DNA of 64,000 nucleotides, taken from NCBI RefSeq assembly GCF_029633865.1, contig NC_079219.1:10815306-10879305 (forward strand), written 5' to 3'. The notes below the pieces were generated by a model. The model made no database searches, was not told the DNA's origin, and worked only from the letters and a program-made list of their open reading frames with translations. This stretch comes from Lampris incognitus. Taxonomy: Eukaryota; Chordata; Actinopteri; Lampriformes; Lampridae. Position numbers and translations under genes: made by a program. Below are positions 20,343 through 29,905 of the stretch, in pieces. Numbering within the stretch: position 1 is the first letter of the stretch; every line of letters starts with the position of its first letter.

Positions 20343-20537
20343 GAAGCCCTCCTCGTTATCCGTTGCCTTCCTGTTTTATTTTGAGGTACTCACCTGGCTT
20401 GGCGTTTCTTCTTCTTCTTTCTGGTGTTTGCTGGCGGTTGTCAAACAACGAATTGGTGCATTACCGCCGCCAACTGGTATGGAGTGTGAATCAGAACGTC
20501 TATTAGTTACACCCCCCCCCCCCCCAAAAAACCCCTG

Positions 20538-20602
20538 CTCGGATAGGCTGCCACAGCATCCCCGCAACCCTGAGTAGGATAAGCGTTCTGGATAATGGAT
20601 GG
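20538..20602 (+). repeat. 3' end of the SINE-type repeat
   Basis: GGATAGGCTGCCACAGCATC through CCCTGAGTAGGATAAGCG and GGATAATGGATGG is the usual end of a very common fish repeat, by recollection. It is immediately followed by a long microsatellite. Confidence 0.55.
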
Positions 20603-20603
20603 A

Positions 20604-21084
<481 letters not shown>

Positions 21085-21166
21085 ATATATATAAATGTGT
21101 GTGTTTTCTTTGTTGAATCACATTAGCAGCTGGTGAGTGCGCGACATACGAATCAAGCTTGTACTG

Positions 21167-21880
21167 TGTAACCAGGTTAAAATTAATGTTTTTATTTTAT
21201 TTTGTTTGAGTATGAAATATCACCAAATCCTGTCTGTGTGCTGTTATTTGTGTTTACTACATTTTATTTTATGTCATTATTTACTTTTATGTATGTTTTC
21301 CAACGACCGTCATATACGTGTACTGTCGCTTTAAGAGAGAGGTCTTGTGGGTACACGGAAGAGGGAACGCGGGAGAGGCCATTTTTGTTTTGTGGGAGGA
21401 GTCTCAAGCAGCAATCGAGCCGAGCCACACGTTTTTCTTACCGTGGGACAGTTTTGCTGGTTGAGGAGAACGTAACCTTGAGTATCCCTGTAAGAAGATA
21501 CTGCAAGCTGTGGGATAAAATACTTGTTTATCCTTTCTTACATCGGAGTCCCGTGGACGGTTTCTACTTCTAACGCACACGAGTGGAGTCCGGGCAGTGG
21601 TTGAACTTCGACCCCCACGTCCGTAAGAAACACCGCTCCCGCTGGAGGACTGGACGGTTGTCGAAGGGTTTGAAACCAAAATAAATGGCAAGGTGGGCCA
21701 AATAGAGTCCTGTGTGTCCCCGCTCCTTCCTTGATCATGATGATGATGATGAGAGACTGAGGGCCCCCCACAACACCTGGGGCCCCACCCAACTAGAACA
21801 CAACGCAGAGCTAATGATGAGAGTGACGGGCATGCAGCAGGCTGACCAGCACAGAACAGCATAGGACTGCCCCCGTTACA
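21167..21880 (+). repeat. 5' LTR of gypsy element 2
   Basis: A 714-bp LTR beginning TGTAACCAGG and ending CCCCGTTACA. It contains an AATAAA near 21680 (in CCAAAATAAATGGC) that could serve polyadenylation in the 3' copy. Confidence 0.95.
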
Positions 21881-21881
21881 T

Positions 21882-21893
21882 TGGTGCCGTGAC
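21882..21893 (+). promoter_or_regulatory. primer-binding site, tRNA-His type, gypsy element 2
   Basis: TGGTGCCGTGAC lies one base after the 5' LTR. It is complementary to the last 12 bases (with CCA) of vertebrate tRNA-His, which ends GTCACGGCACCA (from memory of that tRNA). Confidence 0.8.
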
Positions 21894-22342
21894 CCTCCTG
21901 GATCCTGAGAGCGACATCAGTTGCTCGCCGCGGGAGGCTGCTGTCGTCATCAAGCCCCAGACGTCCTCAGGTATTTCTACAGACTGTACACTCATGTTAC
22001 AGTGGACTGGAGTTGAGCTGTGTGGACACTGGACAGTCATAGCTGTGGTTACCATGGACTGGGCTTGTGAACAGGACATTTGTATATATTGAAGGAAGAA
22101 AAACACACGAGAAAAAAAAGGAAAAAAAGGTTAATGTTGATGTGATTGAAGGACTCGTGTGAATAATCTATTGATCTAAACTACTGGATATGTGCATATG
22201 TGATTAATCTATTGGTGAATTTGTTGATTGTGTGTGATTGTTTCAATCTCTTAGTGATTTCTAGATTCAATTATTTAAATGAATTGAGCTTTTCACTTTT
22301 TTATTTTATTTTTTATTTTATCTGAGTGTTAGAGGTAGGAAC

Positions 22343-23878
22343 ATGGCAGAGGGTGGTTCGTACGTAGGTGGGGGTAACATTGCTGATCAGGATCTTTTGG
22401 ATCGCCAGTGTGCTATGGAGAGGGGGTACCAGTTAGATGTGGGTGGGGGTTTACGGCTAGGTGTAGGTAGGAGTTTCGGGCAGCTCTTAGAGGGCGGGGA
22501 ACCAGACACCAGAGCACCAGGACCTAGAGACCCGACCACATTTGGCACTCCTCAGTTCACCTCCACACGCTACATAGAACGGGCCAGGCCAGGTATCAGC
22601 GAAGGGGCTGTGCTAGGTAACAGCGAGCAGCCAGTGGGTGAGTTAGCCATGCTCATTACTCGGTTAGCAGAGAAGATAGGAGAGTCAATCACTGCTAAGC
22701 TGCAGGAAACACAAGTGCTTAGAAACACACACACAGACAGTGCTAGGTCTGCTGAACAGCGTTTGGAGACAGCTCCTAGTGTTAGAGTAGTAATGCAGAC
22801 AGACACTAGGGAGCCTCCTATTTTCAGGGGCGATAGCTCTGATAAGTTTACAGTTCATGAGTGGGAGAGCCTTATGACTTTGTATTTGAGGAAGCGAGCC
22901 ATTCCAGTTAGTGAGCAGTCACATGAGATTCTAGCTAAGCTTATGGGGAAAGCAGGGGACGTGGTGAGGATAAAGCTGCGCAACACATCTGTCGACCACA
23001 TAGCGAACCCCCACATTATTTTTGATGTACTGAAGCAACACTTTAGTGACCTCACATACTCGAGCATGCCCCTGGCGGACTTTTACAGTACGCTGCCCAA
23101 GCCAGGTGAGGACGCTATGGAGTATTGGATTAGGCTTAATAAAACAGTGGAGGTGGCTGACGAATGCTTGAAGTGGCAGGGCCGTAGTATTGAAGAGCCA
23201 AGCCACGAGGTAAGCATGATGTTTATCAAACACTGTCCAGATCAGTCTCTTGCCAATGTTTTTAAGTTCAAGTCTGCAGGGAAATGGTCTGCTAGCGAGA
23301 TCCAGGAGAGGCTTGATGAGCACATGCTGGAGAGGAAGTCCCGTGTTGCTGCAGGTGGACAACGTGAAGCAGGCGCGGTAGAGCGTAGGTTCCATTCACA
23401 GGTTCATGTCCCTGTAGTCGACATGGCTCCCGACTTGAACACGACCGTGCCGGTGGTGCCATCTCCCGTCCCGGCTCATGCGTCATCTCCTATACCATTT
23501 TGTGCAGGGTCTCCTACACCATCTCCCGCACCTGTCTCTGGCGGTGATGACTATATGAGGAGTTTGGTGAGCTTGCTAGACCGTTTGGTCACAATGCAGA
23601 CTCAGGTTCCAGTTAGCGCTGCAGTCCGGACACCGACACTGACTCAACCGCCAGCTAACGCCGCAGGGCGGGTGCCAGACGCACCACAGAGGTTGTGCAG
23701 GGTTTGTAAGTCTCCGGATCACTCCACATTTTCCCACTGCAGCCGGGAGAACCGATGTATAAACTGTTTGTCTCCTGGTCATTGGAAGAGGGACTGTCCT
23801 CACCCTCAGCCGCCCAACCAGCTCCGTTCTCAGCCTGGTGGAAGAGCTGGTCATCAGTCTCGTCCGTTAAACTACTAA
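22343..23878 (+). CDS. gag: gag of gypsy element 2
   Basis: A 511-residue structural polyprotein. The central part (about residues 150-340) resembles gypsy-type capsid (PPIFRGDSSDKFTVHEWES). Two Cys/His knuckles lie at about residues 452-485, the second canonical (CINCLSPGHWKRDC), for genomic RNA packaging. The ATG at 22343 follows a 460-nt leader after the 5' LTR. The frame ends TTA AAC TAC TAA; the slippery heptamer G TTA AAC lies just before the stop, so a fraction of ribosomes should enter pol. No lesion is seen. Confidence 0.92.
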   Translation: MAEGGSYVGGGNIADQDLLDRQCAMERGYQLDVGGGLRLGVGRSFGQLLEGGEPDTRAPGPRDPTTFGTPQFTSTRYIERARPGISEGAVLGNSEQPVGELAMLITRLAEKIGESITAKLQETQVLRNTHTDSARSAEQRLETAPSVRVVMQTDTREPPIFRGDSSDKFTVHEWESLMTLYLRKRAIPVSEQSHEILAKLMGKAGDVVRIKLRNTSVDHIANPHIIFDVLKQHFSDLTYSSMPLADFYSTLPKPGEDAMEYWIRLNKTVEVADECLKWQGRSIEEPSHEVSMMFIKHCPDQSLANVFKFKSAGKWSASEIQERLDEHMLERKSRVAAGGQREAGAVERRFHSQVHVPVVDMAPDLNTTVPVVPSPVPAHASSPIPFCAGSPTPSPAPVSGGDDYMRSLVSLLDRLVTMQTQVPVSAAVRTPTLTQPPANAAGRVPDAPQRLCRVCKSPDHSTFSHCSRENRCINCLSPGHWKRDCPHPQPPNQLRSQPGGRAGHQSRPLNY

Positions 23879-26800
23879 ACCCACACCTAGAGAGGGATGG
23901 TGTGGGTAATGTAGATGTATCCCTCACTGATGTCTCCGACCTGGCTCACTTGTATGAAGACAAGTGTGCCAAAGCACCTCAGGGTTCGCGTATGCTCATT
24001 CAGGCGACACAGAGGATTCAGGCTTTCAGTGACTTGTTCTATGCTCCTGTTCTTGTCAACCAGAGTGTGCAGCTTAATGGCATGTTGGATACTGGCTCTA
24101 TGTCATGCAGTATCAGTGAAAATGCAGTAGAGAAGCTCCGCTCTGGGGGTGTTTTACCTGAGAAGCAGCAGCCTGAAGAGAACATTGTCTTGATTGGCTG
24201 CGGTGGTCTGGAGACTAGGCCTGATGGTTTTTATGACCTCAACATGCAGCTTTATGGTGTTTCCTTTGTCATACCCACTCTGGTCGTGCCCGGTCAGCAT
24301 GATGATCTGATAGTCGGCACAAACGTCATTAAACATGTGGCCCATGTACTCAAGAGTGGTACTGAGTACTGGGACATCGCGTCCAGACAGGAACATCCGT
24401 CTAGTCCTGACGTTGAACAGTTCTTGTCCATGTTCACGAATGTAGAGCGCTGGAGGGGTGGTGCAGTTCCTGAGAAGATAGGTACTGTTAAGCTCACCCA
24501 GGCCGTGACGCTCTTACCGAGGCACGGGCACTTAGTCTGGGGCAGACTTCCTGCTAAGGTGCCTATGTCAGCTGGAAGCACTGTTGTTGTGGAGCCGACA
24601 GACTCCAAGGCCATGCCACGCAGTGTCCTCATAGGTCGACTTGTCACACCGCTTTGGGGTGATAGGTGGGTACCCATGACTGTTGTCAATCCATCTGACA
24701 AAGCCATCACACTGAAAAGGAACTGCAAGTTGGCTGATGTGTTTCCATGCTTGGCGATTGAGGACTTTAATGTTTTCCAGGGACTGCAATCAGTTGCAGG
24801 GAGGCATGAGTCCAACGCCACAGATAGTGCCTGTCCCCCTGTCCAGCCGGCTAGGAGTTTGTCAGAGCTCGGACTCAGTGACATTGACCTCAGCTCCTGT
24901 CAGGTTAGTGAGGCATGCAAGTCCCAGCTCACTCAGCTGCTCACCGAGTACCATGACATCTTCTCCAGGGACTCTCTGGACTGTGGCGAGGTCACAGGAT
25001 ACACACATCGCATCCATCTGGTGGATGAGCGCCCCTTTCGCTTGCCCTACAGGAGGGTTCCCCCAGCCCACTATCAGAAGTTGAGACAGGTTCTCACTGA
25101 TATGGAGGAGAAAGGGATTATCCGGAAGTCCTCGAGCGCATACGCTTCACCGCTGGTTATGGTATGGAAGAAGGATGGCGGGCTTCGGATCTGCACTGAT
25201 TTCAGATGGCTGAATGCTCGGACCTTGAAAGACGCTCATCCCTTGCCACACCAGTCGGACTGTCTTGCCGCGCTGGGTGGTAACTGCCTCTTTAGTACGA
25301 TGGACCTCACCTCTGGCTTCTTCAACATCCCAGTGCATGAAGATGACAAGAAGTACACTGCTTTCACGACTCCCCTTGGGTTGCATGAATACAATCGCAT
25401 GCCACAGGGCCTTTGTAATAGCCCTGCAGCCTTCATGAGAATGATGATTGGGATCTTTGGGGATCTGAACTTCACAAAGCTTTTGTGCTATCTTGATGAT
25501 CTTCTTGTCTTCGCGCCGTCAGAGGTTGAGGCTCTGTCGAGGCTCCGCACTGTGTTTCAGAGGTTGAGGGAGAACAACTTGAAACTGGCTCCGAAGAAGT
25601 GTCATCTGCTGCAGAAGCGGGTGCGGTTTTTGGGCCACGTGGTTGATGGCGGAGGTGTGTCTGTCGATCCCTCCAAAGTAGAGGTCATCTCCAACATGAC
25701 AGTGCAGGATCTCATGGAAGGTGATGGGTGCACGCCTTCTGTTCGTAGGATCAAATCTTTCCTTGGTATGGTATTTTACTACCAGCATTTCCTCCCGAAC
25801 TGCTCCTCCGTGGCTAAGCCCCTGTTCGCCCTTACAGCTGGACAAAAGAGGAGGGGGAGGTCGGCTAAGGATAAGAAGCCCCATGGCAGCTTCCGTAAGC
25901 TTACCTCCGCAGACTGGACGGTGGAATGTGGGGAAGCATTTGATCTGTTGAAGACGATGTTACTGGAGTGTGTGGTGCTTGCCCATCCAGACTTTGAGGT
26001 GCCTTTCATTTTGTCGGTCGATGCGTCTTTGGACGGACTCGGCGCGGTGCTGTCTCAAGTGCCCCGAGGAGAGTCCAAGGCCAGACCTGTTGGTTTTGCA
26101 AGCAAGTCCCTCAGTGCCTCACAGCGGAAGTATCCAGCTCATAGACTGGAGTTCATGGCGCTGAAGTGGAGTGTTTGTGAAAAGTTCAGCCACTGGCTGA
26201 AGGGTCAAAGCTTCACCGTTTGGACAGATAATAATCCGCTGACTTATCTCCTAACGAAGCCGAAGCTTGACGCGTGTGAGATCCGCTGGGTGTCTAAGTT
26301 GGCGTCTTACACCTTCGATCTCAAACACCTGCCAGGGAAGAAAAACGTGGTGGCGGATGCATTGAGTCGCGACCCTTTTTCCAAGCCCGTCAGTCAGAGG
26401 CTACTTAGGGAGCCCTACCCGGCCCTTGTTCAGGAAGCCGACGGGGTTGAGGGGGACTCTGTGCAGGATGTTTTCAGACTCAGTTGCCAGTCCCAAACAC
26501 TGAGTAGTGCGCGATCTGGGTTTGCTTGTGATGCAGCTGAGGTCAGGGCTTTTTGTCAAGCCAAATGTGACTGGCCTGATGCCTCAGTATTCACAGCACT
26601 CAGTTTGGTCCAGCACGTTCAGCATCTGTCGGTTGGTCAGGATACACTGCCAATGTTATCCACCGAGGAGCTCAGGTTGAGTCAGGAGCAGGACCCCTGC
26701 ATCTCCAAGGTGTTGCCCTTTGTCGCTGTTCGGAGGCGGCCATCGAGGCGTGAGAGGCATGGTGCTGACCAGAAGGTCCTCAGGCTGTTGAAACAGTGGG

Positions 26801-28434
26801 AGAAGTTGGAAGTCAATGATGGTGTCTTGTACAGGGTGACAAAGGACCCAGTGTCCAAGCAGAGGAGGTCTCAGTATGTTTTACCTCTGAGTTTGAAAGA
26901 CAAGGCACTGTCTGGCATCCACGATCACGCTGGTCATCAGGGCCAGGACCGTACTCTCTCTCTTGCAAGGCAGCGTTTTTATTGGCCTGACATGGAGAGG
27001 GATATCAGAGCATATGTCAGATGCTGTCGGAGATGTGTGTTTGGGAAGACCCCAGAGCCAGCTGCTTGCGCGCCCCTGGAGAGCATTAAAACTTCCGCAC
27101 CGATGCAGCTTGTGTGTATGGATTTCTGGTCCGCTGAGGACAGTAAGCAGCGGTCAGTCGATGTCCTAGTGGTTACTGACCACTTCACTAAGCTTGCTCA
27201 CGCGTTCCCCTGCGCCAATCAGACAGCGAAGCAGGTCGCCAAGAAACTCTGGGATCATGTATTCTGTGTTTACGGGTTTCCGGAGAGAATACATTCTGAC
27301 CAGGGCACAAACTTTGAGAGCAACCTGATTGCAGAGCTTCTCAGGTTGGCGGGTGTAGCGAAGTCCCACACGACGGCCTACCATCCTATGGGTAATGGCG
27401 GGACAGAGCGGTTTAATCGCACGATGGGGAATATGCTCCGTTCCCTTCCGCTTCAGCAGAAGCAACAGTGGCCTCAGCAGATCCATTCTCTCACGCTCGC
27501 GTACAATGCCACTGTTCACGAGACCACGGGTTACGCGCCTTTCTTCCTGATGTATGGGCGTGTCCCAAGACTGCCGGTGGATGTTATGTTCAGGCAGGTT
27601 TTTGACCCTCACGTTGTTGATTATGACTCTTATGCTCAGTCTCTGCTTTCCTGTCTAAGGAGTGCAATGGAGATCGCTCAGAAGCACTCCACGGCTGAGC
27701 AGCAGCATCAGGCGCGACAGTACAACAGACATGCCAAGGGCACTGTCCTGTCTGTCGGGGATCGTGTTTTGGTTGCGAACCAGAGTGAGCGAGGGAAGAG
27801 AAAGTTGGCTGACAAATGGGAGAACGGAGTGTACACAGTTGTCGGTGTCAACCCCAATATCCACGTCTACAAGATTCAGGATGCAGAGGGGCACACCAGG
27901 GTGGTGCACAGGAACCGTTTGTTGGAGGTCAACCTCTTGCCCCTTCCTGAGTTAGATCAGGGTGAGGAGTCCAGTACAACCAGTCAGTTGTTTGACTGCA
28001 CAGAGTCCGATGAGGAGGACAGTGCAGATGTCCTGACGGTCTCAGGGGATGCAGTGGGGCTAGCAGTCTCATCACTTGGAGACTCGCCTAGATCTGAGTG
28101 GGCAGAAGCGGAAGAGTTCATTCCGTCTAGTCTGGTAGTCAGTCCTGTGGGGGCCACTGCTCAGTCTCCACCCAACACACACGCACCACACAACACACAT
28201 GCACCACACATAGAGGCATCACACTCACTCGATGTAGGTGTTATATCTCACACTGATTCGCACACAGGGGCACCACCCTCACTCGATACAGATGTTGCAG
28301 CTCGCACTGGCTCACGCACACAAGTAGAGAGCGATGGTCGGGTTAGGACACGCACAGGGAGGGTGGTGAGGTCAGTGAACAGGTTAATAGAATCTATGGC
28401 TCAGATGCCATTTCTACGGAGTGTGAGGGTTTGA
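23755..28434 (+). CDS. pol: pol of gypsy element 2 (protease, RT, RNase H, integrase)
   Basis: An open frame of 1,559 codons in the -1 frame relative to gag, overlapping it by 124 nt. Only the part after about 23873 would be translated, as a Gag-Pol fusion. Domains by position from 23755: protease active site MLDTGSMSC (residue about 112), reverse transcriptase with YLDD (about 579), RNase H (about 750-870, SVDASLDGLGAVLSQ), integrase zinc module (HDHAGHQGQ...CCRRCVFGK, about 1057-1100), DDE core (MDFW about 1122, SDQGTNF about 1181, GTERFNR about 1216) and a GPY/F-like module. A Ser/His/Thr-rich tail closes it, and no chromodomain was seen. No stop or frameshift occurs inside, so the enzyme set looks complete. 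Confidence 0.94.
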   Translation: MYKLFVSWSLEEGLSSPSAAQPAPFSAWWKSWSSVSSVKLLNPHLERDGVGNVDVSLTDVSDLAHLYEDKCAKAPQGSRMLIQATQRIQAFSDLFYAPVLVNQSVQLNGMLDTGSMSCSISENAVEKLRSGGVLPEKQQPEENIVLIGCGGLETRPDGFYDLNMQLYGVSFVIPTLVVPGQHDDLIVGTNVIKHVAHVLKSGTEYWDIASRQEHPSSPDVEQFLSMFTNVERWRGGAVPEKIGTVKLTQAVTLLPRHGHLVWGRLPAKVPMSAGSTVVVEPTDSKAMPRSVLIGRLVTPLWGDRWVPMTVVNPSDKAITLKRNCKLADVFPCLAIEDFNVFQGLQSVAGRHESNATDSACPPVQPARSLSELGLSDIDLSSCQVSEACKSQLTQLLTEYHDIFSRDSLDCGEVTGYTHRIHLVDERPFRLPYRRVPPAHYQKLRQVLTDMEEKGIIRKSSSAYASPLVMVWKKDGGLRICTDFRWLNARTLKDAHPLPHQSDCLAALGGNCLFSTMDLTSGFFNIPVHEDDKKYTAFTTPLGLHEYNRMPQGLCNSPAAFMRMMIGIFGDLNFTKLLCYLDDLLVFAPSEVEALSRLRTVFQRLRENNLKLAPKKCHLLQKRVRFLGHVVDGGGVSVDPSKVEVISNMTVQDLMEGDGCTPSVRRIKSFLGMVFYYQHFLPNCSSVAKPLFALTAGQKRRGRSAKDKKPHGSFRKLTSADWTVECGEAFDLLKTMLLECVVLAHPDFEVPFILSVDASLDGLGAVLSQVPRGESKARPVGFASKSLSASQRKYPAHRLEFMALKWSVCEKFSHWLKGQSFTVWTDNNPLTYLLTKPKLDACEIRWVSKLASYTFDLKHLPGKKNVVADALSRDPFSKPVSQRLLREPYPALVQEADGVEGDSVQDVFRLSCQSQTLSSARSGFACDAAEVRAFCQAKCDWPDASVFTALSLVQHVQHLSVGQDTLPMLSTEELRLSQEQDPCISKVLPFVAVRRRPSRRERHGADQKVLRLLKQWEKLEVNDGVLYRVTKDPVSKQRRSQYVLPLSLKDKALSGIHDHAGHQGQDRTLSLARQRFYWPDMERDIRAYVRCCRRCVFGKTPEPAACAPLESIKTSAPMQLVCMDFWSAEDSKQRSVDVLVVTDHFTKLAHAFPCANQTAKQVAKKLWDHVFCVYGFPERIHSDQGTNFESNLIAELLRLAGVAKSHTTAYHPMGNGGTERFNRTMGNMLRSLPLQQKQQWPQQIHSLTLAYNATVHETTGYAPFFLMYGRVPRLPVDVMFRQVFDPHVVDYDSYAQSLLSCLRSAMEIAQKHSTAEQQHQARQYNRHAKGTVLSVGDRVLVANQSERGKRKLADKWENGVYTVVGVNPNIHVYKIQDAEGHTRVVHRNRLLEVNLLPLPELDQGEESSTTSQLFDCTESDEEDSADVLTVSGDAVGLAVSSLGDSPRSEWAEAEEFIPSSLVVSPVGATAQSPPNTHAPHNTHAPHIEASHSLDVGVISHTDSHTGAPPSLDTDVAARTGSRTQVESDGRVRTRTGRVVRSVNRLIESMAQMPFLRSVRV
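23866..23906 (+). promoter_or_regulatory. -1 ribosomal frameshift signal (gag/pol)
   Basis: The slippery heptamer GTTAAAC (23866-23872) is in register with the gag frame (G TTA AAC), six bases before the gag stop TAA (23876-23878). After a 7-nt spacer comes a perfect 8-bp stem: CCCACACC (23880-23887) pairs with GGTGTGGG (23899-23906) around an 11-nt loop. GUUAAAC is a known working heptamer in arteriviruses. A -1 slip here enters the pol frame exactly as required. A pseudoknot partner was not identified. Confidence 0.85.
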
Positions 28435-28724
28435 ACTTTGATGGAGGTTGGAGTCATTCAAACTAGTTTAATGTGAGTTATTAGGTGTCTATCAGACAGG
28501 GTTGTTTTGGGCCAAGTGCATGGTGTGGCATATCAGGCTTCACATTGATCTAGGGGAATACTGAGACTTGATCAACCTCATTATTTTCTGAACCTCGTAA
28601 CCGAGGTAGCTCCTAAGTTGACTGGAGGACTAGGTCCTTCTTTTCACTTGTGCCAGTAGTCAGTGATGGGCTTTTCCTTTCCTCTTTCTCTTTTTATCCT
28701 GCTGTCAGGATGTTGGTGAATTTC
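28435..28724 (+). other. pol-to-LTR spacer of gypsy element 2
   Basis: About 290 bp between the pol stop and the polypurine tract. No env-like or accessory frame is present; nothing else recognised. Confidence 0.6.
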
Positions 28725-28736
28725 AGGAGGGGTGAA
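28725..28736 (+). promoter_or_regulatory. polypurine tract of gypsy element 2
   Basis: AGGAGGGGTGAA directly abuts the TG of the 3' LTR, the expected place for the plus-strand primer. One T interrupts the purine run. Confidence 0.7.
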
Positions 28737-29456
28737 TGTAACCAGGTTAAAATTAATGTTTTTATTTTATTTTGTTTGAGTATGAAATATCACCAAATCC
28801 TGTCTGTGTGCTGTTATTTGTGTTTACTACATTTTATTTTATGTCATTATTTACTTTTATGTATGTTTTCCAACGACCGTCATATACGTGTACTGTCGCT
28901 TTAAGAGAGAGGTCTTGTGGGTACACGGAAGAGGGAACGCGGGAGAGGCCATTTTTGTTTTGTGGGAGGAGTCTCAAGCAGCAATCGAGCCGAGCCACAC
29001 GTTTTTCTTACCGTGGGACAGTTTTGCTGGTTGAGGAGAACGTAACCTTGAGTATCCCTGTAAGAAGATACTGCAAGCTGTGGGATAAAATACTTGTTTA
29101 TCCTTTCTTACATCGGGGTCCCGTGGACGGTTTCTACTTCTAACGCACACGAGTGGAGTCCGGGCAGTGGTTGAACTTCGACCCCCACGTCCGTAAGAAA
29201 CACCGCTCCCGCTGGAGGACTGGACGGTTGTCGAAGGGTTTGAAACCAAAATAAATGGCAAGGTGGGCCAAATAGAGTCCTGTGTGTCCCCGCTCCTTCC
29301 TTGATCATGATGATGATGATGATGATGAGAGACTGAGGGCCCCCCACAACACCTGGGGCCCCACCCAACTAGAACACAACGCAGAGCTAATGATGAGAGT
29401 GACGGGCATGCAGCAGGCTGACCAGCATAGAACAGCATAGGACTGCCCCCGTTACA
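28737..29456 (+). repeat. 3' LTR of gypsy element 2
   Basis: A 720-bp LTR differing from 21167-21880 by two substitutions (CGGAGTCCC/CGGGGTCCC and AGCACAGAAC/AGCATAGAAC) and a 6-bp longer (GAT)n run. Confidence 0.95.
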
Positions 29457-29494
29457 ACTGCTATGTATTAAACGACCCCCCCCCTACATACTGT

Positions 29495-29650
29495 AGCTAA
29501 TTCAGGGGGCAGCCTGGGAGACCGTCGCCACAGCCGGGACGCGAACCCCTATCTCCCACTCCGCAAGCGACAAGGTTAACCAGTCGACTGAAAGGTCCGA
29601 CCCGTTAATCAAGGACCAACGTGTCTACTTATCCATGCACGTTACAATAT
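29495..29650 (-). repeat. tRNA-derived SINE fragment
   Basis: On the minus strand the A-box-like GTCGACTGGTTAACC and B-box GGGTTCGCGTCCC lie about 30 bp apart, as in a tRNA-derived SINE head. The flank GGTCCGACCCGTTAATCA resembles 13998-14070, so two copies of the family are in the window. Confidence 0.6.
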
Positions 29651-29905
29651 AAACTAGTTACACTGAATTACTGATCATGTCGTGCAACGGCAACATCTAA
29701 TGCAGAGCTGCCACCGTTGGAGAATAAGACAAACAGGTATTGCACCAAACACAATGGCATGTGCTCTAGCTTTTACTAGTGATATAACGGTTCAGGAAAG
29801 CTAAGATATGACACATAGAACCTTTGAATGTTGTTGAATGTAGTGAGCATGGCAATTTATATAATATATTGGTTTATTTTAATGGGGACCCCAGGAGATC
29901 ATATA

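Larger units (their letters stand above)
21163..29460 (+). mobile_element. Ty3/gypsy LTR retrotransposon, apparently intact
   Basis: The plus-strand element spans LTRs 21167-21880 (714 bp) and 28737-29456 (720 bp), with a 4-bp duplication ACTG on each side (21163-21166, 29457-29460). The LTRs differ by two substitutions and one extra pair of GAT triplets, so the insertion is recent. LTR ends are TGTAAC...GTTACA. A tRNA-His type primer-binding site and a polypurine tract sit at the right places. gag and pol are both open over their full lengths and overlap in a -1 relation, with a frameshift signal at the overlap. This is the best candidate for a currently active element in the window. Confidence 0.96.

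Noticed and set aside
21404-21862. Minus-strand frame of 152 codons in the LTR, repeated at 28974-29438.
   Set aside because: It is present in both LTRs only because the LTRs are duplicated; it has no similarity and lies antisense to LTR control sequence.
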